The notes: generated from the sequence alone by a model not told the origin. A stretch of DNA of 32,179 nt from Anaerophaga thermohalophila DSM 12881 (GCF_000191885.1 NZ_AEWI01000122.1:1-32179); one strand, 5' to 3'. Positions 7,564 through 16,816 are shown, numbered from the stretch's first letter. Translations and numbers: made by a program.

Positions 7564-7620
7564 ATTATACATGTTCTTTTGTGACAATTTTTGTCATGCT
7601 CGTTTCATCAGGTAAAAAAT
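7564..7620 (+). repeat. family B repeat fragment, copy 5
   Basis: ATTATACATGTTCTTTTGTG, the hairpin GACAATTTTTGTC, then CATGCTCGTTTCATCAGGTA. It ends 3 bp before the stop codon of the prolyl oligopeptidase gene. Confidence 0.8.
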
Positions 7621-7623
7621 AGT

Positions 7624-9744
7624 TCAATACTTTGGCTCAATACCCATATTATAGAACGTAAACGCATACATATCGGTTAGTTCTTCGATTACTTTAGAAA
7701 CGGGCTTACCTGCTCCATGGCCGGCCTTTGTCTCTATACGTATGAGCACAGGATTATCTCCCTTATACTTTTCCTGCAGGGTAGCGATGTACTTAAACGA
7801 ATGTGCAGGGACCACACGGTCGTCATGATCGGCGGTAAATACAAGTGTGGCAGGATAGTCAACACCCGACTTAATATTATGCAATGGAGAATAAGAATAG
7901 AGATATCTGAACATTTCCTCACTCTCGTCGCTCCTGCCATAGTCGCTTGCCCAAGCCCATCCTATGGTAAACCTGTGGTACCGTAACATATCCATGACAC
8001 CGACAGCGGGAAGTGAGACGGCAAAAAGATCGGGTCGCTGATTAACAACGGCACCAAGCAGAAGTCCACCATTTGAACCGCCTCTGATGGCAATTTTGTC
8101 GGGATTGGTATAACCCATATCTATCAGTTTTTCCGCTGCCAGAATAAAATCATCAAAAACTCTTTGCTTGTTCATCCTTGTGCCGGCCTGGTGCCATTCT
8201 TCACCATATTCTCCTCCACCCCTGATATGCGCATTGACATAAACGCCTCCGTTTTCAAGCCAGGGAACCAGGCTGATCTGGAAACCAGGCTGATAAACAA
8301 TGTTAAATCCACCATAACCATAAAGCATTAACGGATTATTCCCGTCCAACTCAATTCCTTTCTTGTGAACGATGTGCAAAGGTATCTGTGCACCATCATC
8401 AGCTTCCACAAACACCAGTTTGGTAACATAATTCTCGCCATGGAAATCGACATCAGGCTCGAAAATAACCTCCTTTTCGCGGGTTTCGAGATCCAGATTA
8501 ATAATTTGTTCCGGGATGTTATAAGAGTCGTAGGCATAAAAGGCTTGATTGTCTTCACGGATGGTCTGAACTGAACCAGCTGACCCATGACCGGGCAATT
8601 CAACCTCATATTCCTTTTCCCCTGCCAGATTATACACAAAAAGACCGGATTCAGCATCGATCATATAATGGAGTATTGCATAGGATTTTGAAAGAGAAAC
8701 GCCGTTCAGTACGTTCCCGGTTTCAGGTATCACCTCTTCCCAGTTATCTATATGAGGATTCTCAGGGTCAAAAGCCATGATGCGGTAACGTGGGGCTTCA
8801 TAATCGGTCAGAATCCAGTATTTCCCGTTAACGGTTCCGATATAATACGAATTGTTTTCATAAGTAGTGTCGGCAACAAGCCAGTTATCATCGCCTGTTT
8901 TCTTTATCATCAAAGAGTTATTATTGGTACCACTACTACCAAACAAAATGATATGTTCATCATCATCGTCAACTTCGGCTCCGTAATTACGGAGCGGATT
9001 CTCATTGTCCTTAAATATCAGGTTGTCATCATTCTGATTGTCACTTATCTTATGATAAAACACCTGTTGAAATTCATTCACATTAGTCAATTCTTCGCCT
9101 TTTTCGGGTTCATCATAACGGCTGTAATAAAAACCTTCTTCACCGAGCCATGAAATTCCTGAGAATTTCACCCACTTCAAGTGATCATCGAGGTCTTCAC
9201 CGGAAGCAACGTCTTTAACATATATCTCCCGCCAGTCGGAACCGCCTCTCGACAGGGCATAGGCCATATATTTCCCGTTCTCAGAAATACTGTAATCGGC
9301 CAGAGCAACTGTCCCGTCTTCCGATAATTTATTAGGATCAAGTAGTACTCTTTCTTCTCCGTCGCGTCCTTCCTTAACATAAACAACCGCTTGATTCTGA
9401 AGTCCGTCATTTTTCGAATAAAACCAGTATTTACCTTTTCGCGAAGGCGTTCCTTGTTTTTCGTAATTCCAGACCTCTTTTAACCTTTCCTCTATCTTGT
9501 CACGGAAAGGAATTTTTTCGAGGTAATTGCTGGTAACCTCTACCTGTGCTTCAACCCATTTCCGGGTTTCTTCGGACTGGTCGTCCTCAAGCCAGCGGTA
9601 AGGGTCTGCCACTTCGTGACCAAAATAAACATCAACGGTGTCAACCTTTTTGGTTTCGGGGTAATCGGGTTTTCCGAGTCCTTTTTTACAGGAAAAGAAT
9701 GTTGCCATAGCAAACAATAGCAGGTAAAAAATCAGATGTTTCAT
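7624..9744 (-). CDS. prolyl oligopeptidase (S9A serine peptidase), lipoprotein form
   Basis: It cleaves short proline-containing peptides on the carboxyl side of proline. 706 residues fits the S9A family. Residues 1-19 form a hydrophobic signal with a possible lipobox FFSC, so it is probably exported and lipid-anchored. Residues about 30-430 are the beta-propeller gate, starting with the hallmark HEVADPYRWLEDDQSEETRKW. The catalytic alpha/beta-hydrolase domain follows, with NPLMLYGYGGFNI, ARGGGEYGEEWH-like AHIRGGGEYGEEWHQAGT, the nucleophile GGSNGG (Ser557), ADHDDRVVPAHSFKY (acid residue) and AGHGAGKP (His676). The start codon lies in the end of family B copy 6, and the stop codon is 3 bp from copy 5, so repeats frame the gene exactly. 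No other gene appears to be co-transcribed. Confidence 0.95.
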   Translation of the reverse strand: MKHLIFYLLLFAMATFFSCKKGLGKPDYPETKKVDTVDVYFGHEVADPYRWLEDDQSEETRKWVEAQVEVTSNYLEKIPFRDKIEERLKEVWNYEKQGTPSRKGKYWFYSKNDGLQNQAVVYVKEGRDGEERVLLDPNKLSEDGTVALADYSISENGKYMAYALSRGGSDWREIYVKDVASGEDLDDHLKWVKFSGISWLGEEGFYYSRYDEPEKGEELTNVNEFQQVFYHKISDNQNDDNLIFKDNENPLRNYGAEVDDDDEHIILFGSSGTNNNSLMIKKTGDDNWLVADTTYENNSYYIGTVNGKYWILTDYEAPRYRIMAFDPENPHIDNWEEVIPETGNVLNGVSLSKSYAILHYMIDAESGLFVYNLAGEKEYEVELPGHGSAGSVQTIREDNQAFYAYDSYNIPEQIINLDLETREKEVIFEPDVDFHGENYVTKLVFVEADDGAQIPLHIVHKKGIELDGNNPLMLYGYGGFNIVYQPGFQISLVPWLENGGVYVNAHIRGGGEYGEEWHQAGTRMNKQRVFDDFILAAEKLIDMGYTNPDKIAIRGGSNGGLLLGAVVNQRPDLFAVSLPAVGVMDMLRYHRFTIGWAWASDYGRSDESEEMFRYLYSYSPLHNIKSGVDYPATLVFTADHDDRVVPAHSFKYIATLQEKYKGDNPVLIRIETKAGHGAGKPVSKVIEELTDMYAFTFYNMGIEPKY

Positions 9745-9880
9745 CCGTATAAAATTTATTTATTAAGGTCGGATGGAACTCGCATGAAAGAACCTATACA
9801 TAAACTGATTGTGACAAACCTTGTCATGCTCGTTTCATCAGTATAAAATTAGTCTAAGTTATTGGTCTGATGCAACTCAT
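9739..9880 (+). repeat. family B repeat, copy 6 (right arm of a composite direct repeat)
   Basis: TTTCATCCGTATAAAATTTA, TTATTAAGGTCGGATGGAACTCGCATG, GACAAACCTTGTC, CATGCTCGTTTCATCAG, then AGTCTAAGTTATTGG. It is collinear with 7299-7434. The ATG of the prolyl oligopeptidase gene (9742-9744, minus) lies in its left end. Confidence 0.88.
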
Positions 9881-9937
9881 CCCGACTATCGGGACTCATC
9901 TTATCATACTTTAATTGTTACTATATAATTACAGGAT

Positions 9938-10005
9938 AGAGTCTTCCCTCCGCTACCAATGACAGGCTGTCTAATGTCATTCTGAGGAGGCACGACGAAG
10001 AATCT
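9938..10005. repeat. family C palindrome, copy 2
   Basis: AGAGTCTTC...CCAATGACA and TGTCATTCTGAGGAGGCACG with CGAAGAATCT, around the centre GGCTGTCTAA. It is collinear with copy 1 at 7458-7526. A small CCCGACTATCGGG hairpin at about 9881-9893 is extra in this copy of the composite repeat. Confidence 0.8.
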
Positions 10006-10039
10006 GTTCCCAATATAAATGTACTTTCTTTTTGATATC

Positions 10040-10079
10040 ATGAGCCAGGTCTAAAATGCATATTTTTGCCAAACTCAAC
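10040..10079 (+). repeat. family A fragment, left end only
   Basis: ATGAGCCAGGTCTAAAATGC, then TTTGCCAAACTCA, matches the first 40 bp of the elements at 18164 and 27129. The rest of the element is missing. The fragment ends 2 bp from the stop codon of the neighbouring membrane-protein gene. Confidence 0.75.
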
Positions 10080-10081
10080 TA

Positions 10082-10573
10082 TCAATACAACCTGTTCTGC
10101 TTTTTGATCTTTCGTTCTTTATTTTTCCCTGCAATCCAGCCAATGAGCATCCCGATAAAAGCGCCCGTAAACAAAACACCGCCAATTACGACGCCGGCGA
10201 CAACAACAACAGTTATGAGCGCACCAAGAATCCCCACCAAAATACCCATCAGAACAAAACGGGATAACCAAAGGCCTTTAGGGAAAACTCTATGTTCGGT
10301 TTTCAAATGCCGGACACTTTCTTCCAGTTCAGCCTGAAATTTAACCATCTCGGGGGCATCGGTTTTCATCCATTGTCCCAATTCAAAACTCATCTTATCA
10401 AGCTCTTCGAAATGCTGAGCACATAACGCGCACTCTGATTTGTTTGCTTCCAGATGATGCATTAACCGTGGAAACGCTTCCAGGCTATAAAACCTGATGC
10501 TTTCTCTGGGTGCTCCTTTTAGTCTGCTGCTAAGTATTTCGTACCACTGCTGAATGGTTCTGTAACGCCCCAT
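10082..10573 (-). CDS. small membrane protein with an N-terminal His/Cys cluster, function unknown
   Basis: 163 residues. The N-terminal cytoplasmic-looking part contains HHLEANKSECALCAQHF (H59-H60, C68, C71), which recalls the zinc-binding H...CxxC of anti-sigma factors but with wider spacing. Residues about 100-150 form a long glycine- and valine-rich hydrophobic stretch, readable as two membrane helices with a short turn, followed by a basic tail (GKNKERKIKKQNRLY). I do not recognise a named family. It stands alone between repeats: a family A fragment 2 bp beyond its stop codon and a family B copy 19 bp before its start. An anti-sigma-like or other membrane regulatory role is only a possibility. 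Confidence 0.7.
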   Translation of the reverse strand: MGRYRTIQQWYEILSSRLKGAPRESIRFYSLEAFPRLMHHLEANKSECALCAQHFEELDKMSFELGQWMKTDAPEMVKFQAELEESVRHLKTEHRVFPKGLWLSRFVLMGILVGILGALITVVVVAGVVIGGVLFTGAFIGMLIGWIAGKNKERKIKKQNRLY

Positions 10574-10591
10574 AACTGCACTTTATTATAT

Positions 10592-10697
10592 GAATGAAAC
10601 GAGCATGGAAAAGATTGCCACAATAATAACATGAACAAATCTTACATGCAAGTTCCATTCGATCAATAATTTAAGTAAATTATATATTGATGAAATA
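10592..10697 (-). repeat. family B repeat, copy 7 (inverted orientation)
   Basis: On the plus strand TGAATGAAACGAGCATG, a decayed hairpin region, CATGCAAGTTCCATTCGATC and AATTATATATTGATGAAA; this is the reverse complement of the family B order. It occupies most of the DNA between the membrane-protein gene and the pnp terminator. Confidence 0.75.
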
Positions 10698-10787
10698 GTT
10701 TTCATCTTTAACATTAAAAGATTAGCTTCCTGAAAACTCTTCAAGAAGCATATTTCCAATACAATGATGTAAGTTAAGCAAAACAGC

Positions 10788-10836
10788 TTAAAAAACAAAA
10801 TCCCCACCGGTACAAGTAAATACCGTTGTGGGGATT
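10788..10836 (-). terminator. terminator of pnp
   Basis: AATCCCCACCGGTA at 10799-10812 pairs with TACCGTTGTGGGGATT at 10821-10836 (two unpaired bases). Read on the minus strand it is followed by TTTTGTTTTTTAAG. It lies 37 bp downstream of the pnp stop codon. Confidence 0.88.
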
Positions 10837-10872
10837 AAATATAATAAAAAACATCCGTCATTCGGACATTCA

Positions 10873-12999
10873 CTATTTTCTTTCAGGCTTTGGCAGCAAG
10901 ACTCTTCTCGAAAGTTTAAGCTTTCCTGAACGTTCGTCAATATCAATCAGTTTTACATCAACCATTTGTCCTTCTTTGAGAACATCCTCTACTTTATCGA
11001 TCCGTCTCCACTCTATTTCTGAGATGTGCAATAATCCGTCCTTACCTGGAAGAATCTCAACAAAAGCGCCAAAAGGAACAATTGATTTCACCTTACCGCT
11101 GTAAATTTTTCCGATTTCAGGCACTGCAACAATAGACTGGATACGAGCCAGGGCCTTATCGATTCCTTCTTTGTCACTAGACGAAATATCTACAATACCA
11201 TAATTTTCATCCTCGTCGATAACAATACTGGTATCGGTTTCGGCCTGAATTTCCTGAATAATTTTACCGCCTGGGCCAATAACAGCACCGATCATTTCCT
11301 TAGGTATTTTTATTGAAACAATGCGCGGTGCATGAGGCTTGTAATCAGCCCTTGGCTCACTGATGGTTTCGGTTATCTTATCAAGAATATGTAAACGACC
11401 GCGGCGTGCCTGCTCCAGCGCTTTTTCAAGCACTTCATAAGAGAGCCCGTCTACCTTAATATCCATCTGGGTGGCAGTAATGCCATCACGTGTACCGGTG
11501 ACTTTAAAGTCCATATCTCCCAGGTGGTCTTCATCACCCAAAATATCCGAAAGCACCACATACTTGTCACTGTCTTTGTCGGTAATAAGCCCCATAGCGA
11601 TTCCGGAAACCGGTTTTTTAAACTGAATTCCGGCATCCATGAGGGCCATGGTTCCGGCACAAACCGTCGCCATTGAAGAGGAACCGTTTGATTCAAGAAT
11701 ATCGGAAACAACCCGAACCACATAGGGCAATTCTTCAGGCATCATCCGTTTCAAGGCACGATGGGCAAGATTTCCGTGGCCAATTTCCCGACGACCAACC
11801 CCCCTGTAGGGTTTGGGATCGTTAGTGGAGAAAGGCGGGAAATTATAATGCAACAAAAACCGGTCTACACCTTTCACTAACACATCATCCACGATCTTCT
11901 CATCAAGTTTTGATCCAAGGGTAACTGTAGTCAGCGACTGAGTTTCACCCCGTGTAAAAATGGCAGAACCATGCGGCCCCGGCAAACAGTCTACCTCGCA
12001 CCATATTGGACGTATTTCATCCATGGCACGACCGTCGAGTCGAACATTTTCATCGAGCATTACACGGCGTACAGCTTCTTTCTGTACGTCATGAAAATAG
12101 CGTTTAATAAGTGCTTCAGGTATTTCGTCTTCTTCGGTATTATAATTGTTTTCAATAAACTCTTCGACAATTTTATCGAAAGCTTCTGTCCGCTCCTGCT
12201 TATTAGGATTAGCAGCACGTGCAATCTCCCTGGCTTTATCATAGGTATCATTCCACACTTTTTGCCGCAATTCTTCATCGTTCTCTTCATGAGAATATTC
12301 TCTCTTTTCGGTTGCACCAACCATTTCTGCCAGCTCAATTTGAGCATCACATTGAACTTTAATTGCTTCATGTGCAAATTTCATTGCTTCGAGCAGCTCG
12401 GCCTCGGAAACCTCATCCATTTCCCCTTCAACCATCATAATATTCTCTTTCGAAGCAGCCACGATAAGGTCCAGATCGGCCTCCTTCAGCTCCGATGCGG
12501 GAGGATTGATTTTGAGCTCCCCTTTGATGCGGGCTACTCTCACTTCGGAAATGGGACCTCCGAATGGAATATCAGATACGGCAAGAGCTGCAGATGCAGC
12601 AAGGCCGGCTAAAGCATCGGGAGTACTTTCACTGTCGGCAGAAATAAGACTGACACTAACAAAAGTATCGGCATGGTAGTCTTCCGGGAAAAGCGGACGC
12701 AATGCACGGTCAACCAACCGGGATACCAGTATTTCGTAATCTGAGGGACGGGCCTCTCTTTTCTGGAAACCACCGGGAAAACGGCCGGCGGCAGAAAATT
12801 TCTCTCTGTAATCGACGGAGAGTGGCATAAAATCGACATCGGGTTTTGCTTCCTTTGCAGAAACCACTGTTGCGAGCAAATAGGTATTGCCCATTCTAAC
12901 AACTACCGACCCGTCGGCCTGTTTGGCCAACTTTCCAGTTTCAATGACAATCGACCTTCCATCTCCAAGGTCGATACTTTTTTCAATCGGCTTAATCAT
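10873..12999 (-). CDS. pnp: polyribonucleotide nucleotidyltransferase (PNPase)
   Basis: PNPase degrades RNA 3' to 5' by phosphorolysis and takes part in mRNA turnover. 708 residues is the family length. Domains in order: first RNase PH-like domain (about 10-145, with [23 protein letters not shown]), an all-alpha linker, second RNase PH-like domain (about 315-550, with FTRGETQSL and [18 protein letters not shown] [14 protein letters not shown]), KH domain (about 560-620, [17 protein letters not shown]), and S1 domain (about 630-700, [32 protein letters not shown]). It lies downstream of rpsO on the same strand, the classic order, but with a terminator hairpin and its own likely promoter between them. 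Confidence 0.98.
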   Translation of the reverse strand: MIKPIEKSIDLGDGRSIVIETGKLAKQADGSVVVRMGNTYLLATVVSAKEAKPDVDFMPLSVDYREKFSAAGRFPGGFQKREARPSDYEILVSRLVDRALRPLFPEDYHADTFVSVSLISADSESTPDALAGLAASAALAVSDIPFGGPISEVRVARIKGELKINPPASELKEADLDLIVAASKENIMMVEGEMDEVSEAELLEAMKFAHEAIKVQCDAQIELAEMVGATEKREYSHEENDEELRQKVWNDTYDKAREIARAANPNKQERTEAFDKIVEEFIENNYNTEEDEIPEALIKRYFHDVQKEAVRRVMLDENVRLDGRAMDEIRPIWCEVDCLPGPHGSAIFTRGETQSLTTVTLGSKLDEKIVDDVLVKGVDRFLLHYNFPPFSTNDPKPYRGVGRREIGHGNLAHRALKRMMPEELPYVVRVVSDILESNGSSSMATVCAGTMALMDAGIQFKKPVSGIAMGLITDKDSDKYVVLSDILGDEDHLGDMDFKVTGTRDGITATQMDIKVDGLSYEVLEKALEQARRGRLHILDKITETISEPRADYKPHAPRIVSIKIPKEMIGAVIGPGGKIIQEIQAETDTSIVIDEDENYGIVDISSSDKEGIDKALARIQSIVAVPEIGKIYSGKVKSIVPFGAFVEILPGKDGLLHISEIEWRRIDKVEDVLKEGQMVDVKLIDIDERSGKLKLSRRVLLPKPERK

Positions 13000-13040
13000 A
13001 AATTAAATCTCTATTTTTCTTACAATCTCTTAGTCAGCCC

Positions 13041-13048
13041 CAAAGATA
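13041..13048 (-). promoter_or_regulatory. candidate -7 box TATCTTTG for pnp
   Basis: On the minus strand TATCTTTG matches TAnnTTTG, 41 bp upstream of the pnp start codon, with a TTG (13065-13067 complement) 16 bp further upstream as a possible -33 element. Confidence 0.55.
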
Positions 13049-13124
13049 GACAATATCTACGATTCAACACTTACAATAAAGGATTTTTTTATTATGAAGT
13101 GGTATAACCGGTCCTTTTGGAGGC

Positions 13125-13163
13125 CAAAAAACGAAAGGCAATCCTCCACGAGAATTGCCTTTC
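13125..13163 (-). terminator. terminator/attenuator between rpsO and pnp
   Basis: GAAAGGCAATCCTC (13133-13146) and GAGAATTGCCTTTC (13150-13163) form a 14-bp stem with one mismatch and a 3-nt loop. Read on the minus strand it is followed by GTTTTTT. It lies 19 bp beyond the rpsO stop codon. Confidence 0.85.
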
Positions 13164-13182
13164 CAATTTTATCCCTTCTGAC

Positions 13183-13452
13183 CTACTTACGGATATTAAG
13201 CTCTTTGATCAAGTTCCGGTATTTTTCAATATCCTTTGCTTTGAGGTAATCGAGTAAACGACGACGTCGACCTACCATTTTTTTAAGAGCATGTTCTGTA
13301 CTGAAGTCCTTCTTATGTACCTTCATGTGTTCGGTCAGATGTGCGATACGGTTGGTAAATAATGCTATCTGGCTTTCTGGTGAGCCAGTATCAGAATTCG
13401 ACTTCCCGTACTTCGCAAAGATCTCTTGTTTTTCTTCTTTTGTCAGATGCAT
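13183..13452 (-). CDS. rpsO: 30S ribosomal protein S15
   Basis: S15 binds 16S rRNA in the central domain early in small-subunit assembly. The 89-residue length is exact for the family. Recognisable segments are GKSNSDTGSPESQIALFTNRI near residue 17, LTEHMKVHKKDFSTEHALKKMVGRRRRLLDYLK, and the C-terminal YRNLIKELNIRK. It has a very good Bacteroidetes promoter upstream and is followed by a strong terminator hairpin, then pnp. In other bacteria S15 represses its own translation; no such leader structure can be proved here. Confidence 0.98.
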   Translation of the reverse strand: MHLTKEEKQEIFAKYGKSNSDTGSPESQIALFTNRIAHLTEHMKVHKKDFSTEHALKKMVGRRRRLLDYLKAKDIEKYRNLIKELNIRK

Positions 13453-13490
13453 ACGACCTTTTTAAATATATGGTTTTACAAATCAGGCCG

Positions 13491-13522
13491 CAAATATAGA
13501 TAATAATTTGACACAATGCAAA
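13491..13522 (-). promoter_or_regulatory. rpsO promoter (TTTG-N20-TATATTTG)
   Basis: On the minus strand TTTG (complement of 13519-13522), a 20-bp spacer, and TATATTTG (complement of 13491-13498) fit the Bacteroidetes -33/-7 consensus. The -7 box is 38 bp upstream of the rpsO start codon. It is the clearest promoter in the window. Confidence 0.75.
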
Positions 13523-13544
13523 TTGTTTCGATTAGTGATGTGTT

Positions 13545-13590
13545 ATTTATCGACTATCAACTATCAACTACTGACTATCAACTAATATAA
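13545..13590. repeat. short direct repeats of ACTATCA type
   Basis: CGACTATCAACTATCAACTA followed by CTGACTATCAACTA: three to four imperfect copies of an ACTATCA unit between the rpsO promoter and the end of the upstream lipoprotein gene. This is simple-sequence DNA with no evident function. Confidence 0.6.
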
Positions 13591-14175
13591 CTAATACCCT
13601 CTCTCTTCAGCCATCTGTTCCATTTCTTCCTCAAAGATTTCCCGGAACTTTTGCTTGTCATAATCGAGCTGAAGTTTGGCATCGTTCGAAATACGACGGT
13701 CGAAACCCTTTAAAACATCGTCCTTTTTGACTTCAATAGCGACAAAGCCATGATATTTACCCTCATCGGTAATACTGGCTTTTTCGCAAATCACCACAAT
13801 ATTATTAATGGTTTCATCGGCCACTTCGCGCGTCATATTTTCAAATTTTTGCTCAAATTCGGCAGCATCGCTAATTTCACGTTCATTGACATAACGATCA
13901 GTAACTGATTTGGTATTAGAATTAATCAGTGTTACCAGGCGTTGCTTGGCTAACAGCAATGCCTTTTCTTTTGCCAGACTCAAATCGGAGCTGGTAGACA
14001 TAGCGCTTGCACGGAAAAAGTTCTTATCGGAACGCCCTTTGTCTTCGCAGGGAAGTTCTTCAATTATATCGCCAATTTCACTTTTGGCAGATACTTTTCC
14101 TTTGGATTTACAGCCGGAAATGCCGGAAATCAGGACAAAAGACAAAGTTGCAACAAGTAAATAATTAATTTTCAT
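13591..14175 (-). CDS. LPP20-like lipoprotein
   Basis: With the ATG at 14175 the protein has 194 residues and starts MKINYLLVATLSFVLISGISGCKS, a lipoprotein signal peptide with lipobox ISGC. A further in-frame ATG nine codons upstream (14202) would put a charged extension in front of the signal and is less likely. The mature part, from about residue 50, has FFRASAMSTSSDLSLAKEKALLLAKQRLVTLI, a helix typical of LPP20/YajI-type lipoproteins, then beta-rich NNIVVICEKASITDEGKYHGFVAIEVKKDDVL, and an acidic coiled C-terminus. It is probably an envelope lipoprotein of unknown role. No operon partner is evident. Confidence 0.75.
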   Translation of the reverse strand: MKINYLLVATLSFVLISGISGCKSKGKVSAKSEIGDIIEELPCEDKGRSDKNFFRASAMSTSSDLSLAKEKALLLAKQRLVTLINSNTKSVTDRYVNEREISDAAEFEQKFENMTREVADETINNIVVICEKASITDEGKYHGFVAIEVKKDDVLKGFDRRISNDAKLQLDYDKQKFREIFEEEMEQMAEERGY

Positions 14176-14533
14176 AGTTTTCAATTTTGAGAATATAAAC
14201 ATAAATATTTTTTAACAATTAAATACATATCAAAAAACGAACCAAAAAGTTCATCCGTATCCAAAATCCCAAAGAAATTGTATAAAACGACTCCCGATTA
14301 TGCGGAACGAATTCCATTATAGGGTCTTACTTCTAATATTGGTAAAAATAGCTACGCCATTTCTTGTCTGGCGTCAACGAAACGACTGGAAAAAAGTTCG
14401 ATAACTTCTCAAAAAATCAACTATGATGTTGACAATTGCACAAATTAGTGTCAATCCATAAAGTCAATCATATTACATCTAATCATCTAAACATCTAATA
14501 TTCTAAACATCTAATATTCTATGCACTGTTCTT
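14176..14533. other. 358-bp gene-free region
   Basis: AT-rich DNA between two minus-strand genes. Near 14463-14520 there are short imperfect tandem copies of a CATCTAAT(ATTCTAAA) unit. A TTCATCCGTAT word at about 14251-14261 resembles the start of a family B unit, but nothing else of that family follows. No terminator with a clear T tract was found. Confidence 0.55.
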
Positions 14534-15820
14534 TTATACCTCAAAACTTTGCGCCATAACCTTCTGTCCGGCTCTGCATCTCAGGCATTTGTGCTGATCG
14601 CAGTAATTCTTTTTTAAATAAACCAACCCCTGTGTTTCAGCGGCAGACCTGATATTAATATTGGGCAAAGTCTTTCCCCACTTACGGACAATACTGTTCC
14701 TCTCGGGCGGTAATCTTTCGAGCAGATCAAACGACTTCTGACGCAAATGTGGTAACCCTCTTAGCTTTCCGTAAGCAAAAAGGACGGGAACAACAGTATT
14801 GATAATTATAAGCTCGACGGCTTGTTTTCCAATTTTTGTGGAATGACGTTTCCCTTTAACATCAGGTTTGTAATGACTGTTCCAGTATTCACAGGGTTCA
14901 ACCTGAAATAATTCACTAATAACCGCAAAATCCTGACAATCAAGTATTTTATCAAATATGGCTGGGTGGTGCGACAAAATTGCTGCAAGCTGCACCAAGC
15001 GCAATGTCGGAAAATTTCCGGGGCGTAAGCGTAAAAATTTCCACAAATGTGCAGGTAATGGCTTCAAACTATATTTCTTTTGCATCAACGCATATTCTCG
15101 TTTGAGAAACTGCACATATTCATCTTCATACACGATACCGTCAAGAAATCCTGCCTGTCCAAGAAAAAGAGCTTCCAGTTTTTCGCGGGAATCGGCATTT
15201 CGTGCCACAATGGTCCAAGGAGTCTGGCGTGCCAGTTGCTCAAAAGGATCTCCGTTCAAACCAAAGCCGAAATTCCTGGTGAGCATTACATAGAACACGC
15301 TCTGCCAGTCATTACGTGATCCGTCAAGAAGTGTTTCAATTATATCAACTTTTCGTTCCAGCTTTTCAACCAGCATCCGTTCAATCCAGGATAATATTTC
15401 AAAATCCGGAATATAATGGATCATCTTCTCACAGGCAATCCATCCATGATGCCGGTTCAGATTATTATAACTCTGAATTATCGACTGAGGAATCTGAATT
15501 TTCCAGGCGGGAACGCTTCTGCCTTCTGCTGTATGCACGTCTGCATCGTTCTCCAGCACAACATGCAATACGACATTATCGTACAAATGATCCATGTGAT
15601 GTTGATGACGATTCCAGTCGGAAGCTTTCAGGTGAATTTCAACATTACCAGCCCAGAGTACGTTGTCCAGCTTAATTTTAGCATTGAAAAAATCCGGTCC
15701 TGAATCGGTATTTGGTAAACCGGGGTGCACAATCTCAATCTTGTGTCCCTGATCGGTTACAAACAAACCTTGTTTATACAGCCTGTGCTGCCAGATAAAA
15801 TGTAAAAAATCTTCACTCAT
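14534..15820 (-). CDS. DUF2851 family protein
   Basis: 428 residues from the ATG at 15820, giving MSEDFLHFIWQHRLYKQG, the usual beginning of this Bacteroidota family; a longer frame from a TTG at 15904 would add a non-conserved extension. Conserved-looking blocks include VHPGLPNTDSGPDFFNAKIK, WAGNVEIHLKASDWNRHQHH, YDNVVLHVVLEND, and a C-terminal QHKCLRCRAGQKV with a CLRC pair preceded by another Cys (YCDQHKC). The D/E pattern in the N-terminal blocks (SGPDFFNAKI, GNVEIH) resembles a PD-(D/E)xK-type nuclease core; that is inference from pattern only. The cysteines could bind a metal. Function unknown. Confidence 0.85.
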   Translation of the reverse strand: MSEDFLHFIWQHRLYKQGLFVTDQGHKIEIVHPGLPNTDSGPDFFNAKIKLDNVLWAGNVEIHLKASDWNRHQHHMDHLYDNVVLHVVLENDADVHTAEGRSVPAWKIQIPQSIIQSYNNLNRHHGWIACEKMIHYIPDFEILSWIERMLVEKLERKVDIIETLLDGSRNDWQSVFYVMLTRNFGFGLNGDPFEQLARQTPWTIVARNADSREKLEALFLGQAGFLDGIVYEDEYVQFLKREYALMQKKYSLKPLPAHLWKFLRLRPGNFPTLRLVQLAAILSHHPAIFDKILDCQDFAVISELFQVEPCEYWNSHYKPDVKGKRHSTKIGKQAVELIIINTVVPVLFAYGKLRGLPHLRQKSFDLLERLPPERNSIVRKWGKTLPNINIRSAAETQGLVYLKKNYCDQHKCLRCRAGQKVMAQSFEV

Positions 15821-15937
15821 AGGTATGGGTTTAATAATGTTGTTCAAAACAATTCCCTGCATCAAAAAATGACGCAACCCAACCTTTGAATGTGCAAAAT
15901 ACAAAGTTTTTTGATTTATTCCTACCCAAAATCCGCA

Positions 15938-15956
15938 AGGAAATGAGTTATTTCCT
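15938..15956. other. small perfect hairpin between pyrF and the DUF2851 gene
   Basis: AGGAAAT (15938-15944), loop GAGTT, ATTTCCT (15950-15956). There is no strong T tract on the minus strand, so it is at best a weak terminator for pyrF. Confidence 0.4.
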
Positions 15957-15988
15957 ACCTGGCATAGCCGGAACCAAACAATAGAAGA

Positions 15989-16816
15989 TTAAACAATCCC
16001 TTTTTCGGATAATAGTCCGGCCATTTCCTGCTGGATTTCCGTAGCGGCGATTCGGGCCTTTTGAGCAAAATCCTCACCATCGCCGGCAAAAATAATTCCA
16101 CGTGATGAATTAACCAATAATCCGCATTGCGCATTCATCCCGTTACGGGCTACTTCGGCCAGACTGCCCCCCTGGGCACCGATACCGGGGACAAGCAGAA
16201 AGTGGTCGGGGGCAAAAGAGCGAATATCTTTCAGCATTTCGGCCCGGGTAGCGCCAACAACATACATCATATTTTCTTTGTCGCCCCACTTCTGCGAAGT
16301 TTTTATCACCCTTTCAAACAGGTGTTCATCCTTCTCCTTCATATATTGAAAATCGTCAGCCCCCTTATTGGAGGTAAGCGCAAGAAGAATGACCCATCGC
16401 CCTACATAAGTCAGAAAAGGCTTAACAGAGTCTTCGCCCATATAAGGAGCAACTGTTACAGCATCGAAATCCATTGTATCGAAAAAAGCCCTGGCATAAT
16501 GGCCGGAAGTATTACCAATATCACCTCGTTTGGCATCGGCGATGAGAAAAATATCGGGATAATTATACCGGATGTAATTCACTGTCTTTTCCAGGGTATT
16601 CCACCCGCTTACCCCCATACTCTCATAAAATGCCAGGTTGGGCTTGTAAGCCACAGCTACCTCGTGCGTGGCATCAATAATCTCTTTATTGAAAGCAAAA
16701 ACAGGATCGCTGGTATCGTACAGATAGCGAGGAATCTTATTTACATCACTGTCGAGTCCGACACACAGAAAGCTCTTCTTTTTTTTGATCTGTTCGAATA
16801 ATTCCTGTCTGGTCAT
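15989..16816 (-). CDS. pyrF: orotidine-5'-phosphate decarboxylase
   Basis: It catalyses the last step of de novo UMP synthesis, decarboxylating OMP. 275 residues places it in the longer group of bacterial OMP decarboxylases. Landmarks are [16 protein letters not shown] at the N-terminus, [14 protein letters not shown], the catalytic [17 protein letters not shown] near residue 92, [17 protein letters not shown], and the phosphate loop [13 protein letters not shown] near 205. It is the last gene of the purM-prfA-pyrF block, 163 bp downstream of prfA. The gap is GT-rich on the plus strand and shows no clear promoter box. Confidence 0.96.
   Translation of the reverse strand: MTRQELFEQIKKKKSFLCVGLDSDVNKIPRYLYDTSDPVFAFNKEIIDATHEVAVAYKPNLAFYESMGVSGWNTLEKTVNYIRYNYPDIFLIADAKRGDIGNTSGHYARAFFDTMDFDAVTVAPYMGEDSVKPFLTYVGRWVILLALTSNKGADDFQYMKEKDEHLFERVIKTSQKWGDKENMMYVVGATRAEMLKDIRSFAPDHFLLVPGIGAQGGSLAEVARNGMNAQCGLLVNSSRGIIFAGDGEDFAQKARIAATEIQQEMAGLLSEKGIV

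Larger units (their letters stand above)
6797..7623. other. 827-bp gene-free region between two minus-strand genes
   Basis: It holds the lipoprotein promoter, an inverted repeat, family G copy 1, two family B copies and one family C palindrome. From about 7128 to 7298 I see only AT-rich DNA without repeats or frames of interest. Confidence 0.7.

Noticed and set aside
7299..10005. Compound transposon around the prolyl oligopeptidase gene
   Set aside because: The flanking direct repeats carry no transposase and no insertion-sequence ends; the repeats are non-coding and occur at many other places, so only recombination between repeats is proposed.
15821..15904. N-terminal extension of the DUF2851 protein from a TTG
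   Set aside because: The extension is not conserved-looking, while MSEDFLHFIWQHRLY at 15820 is the usual family start.
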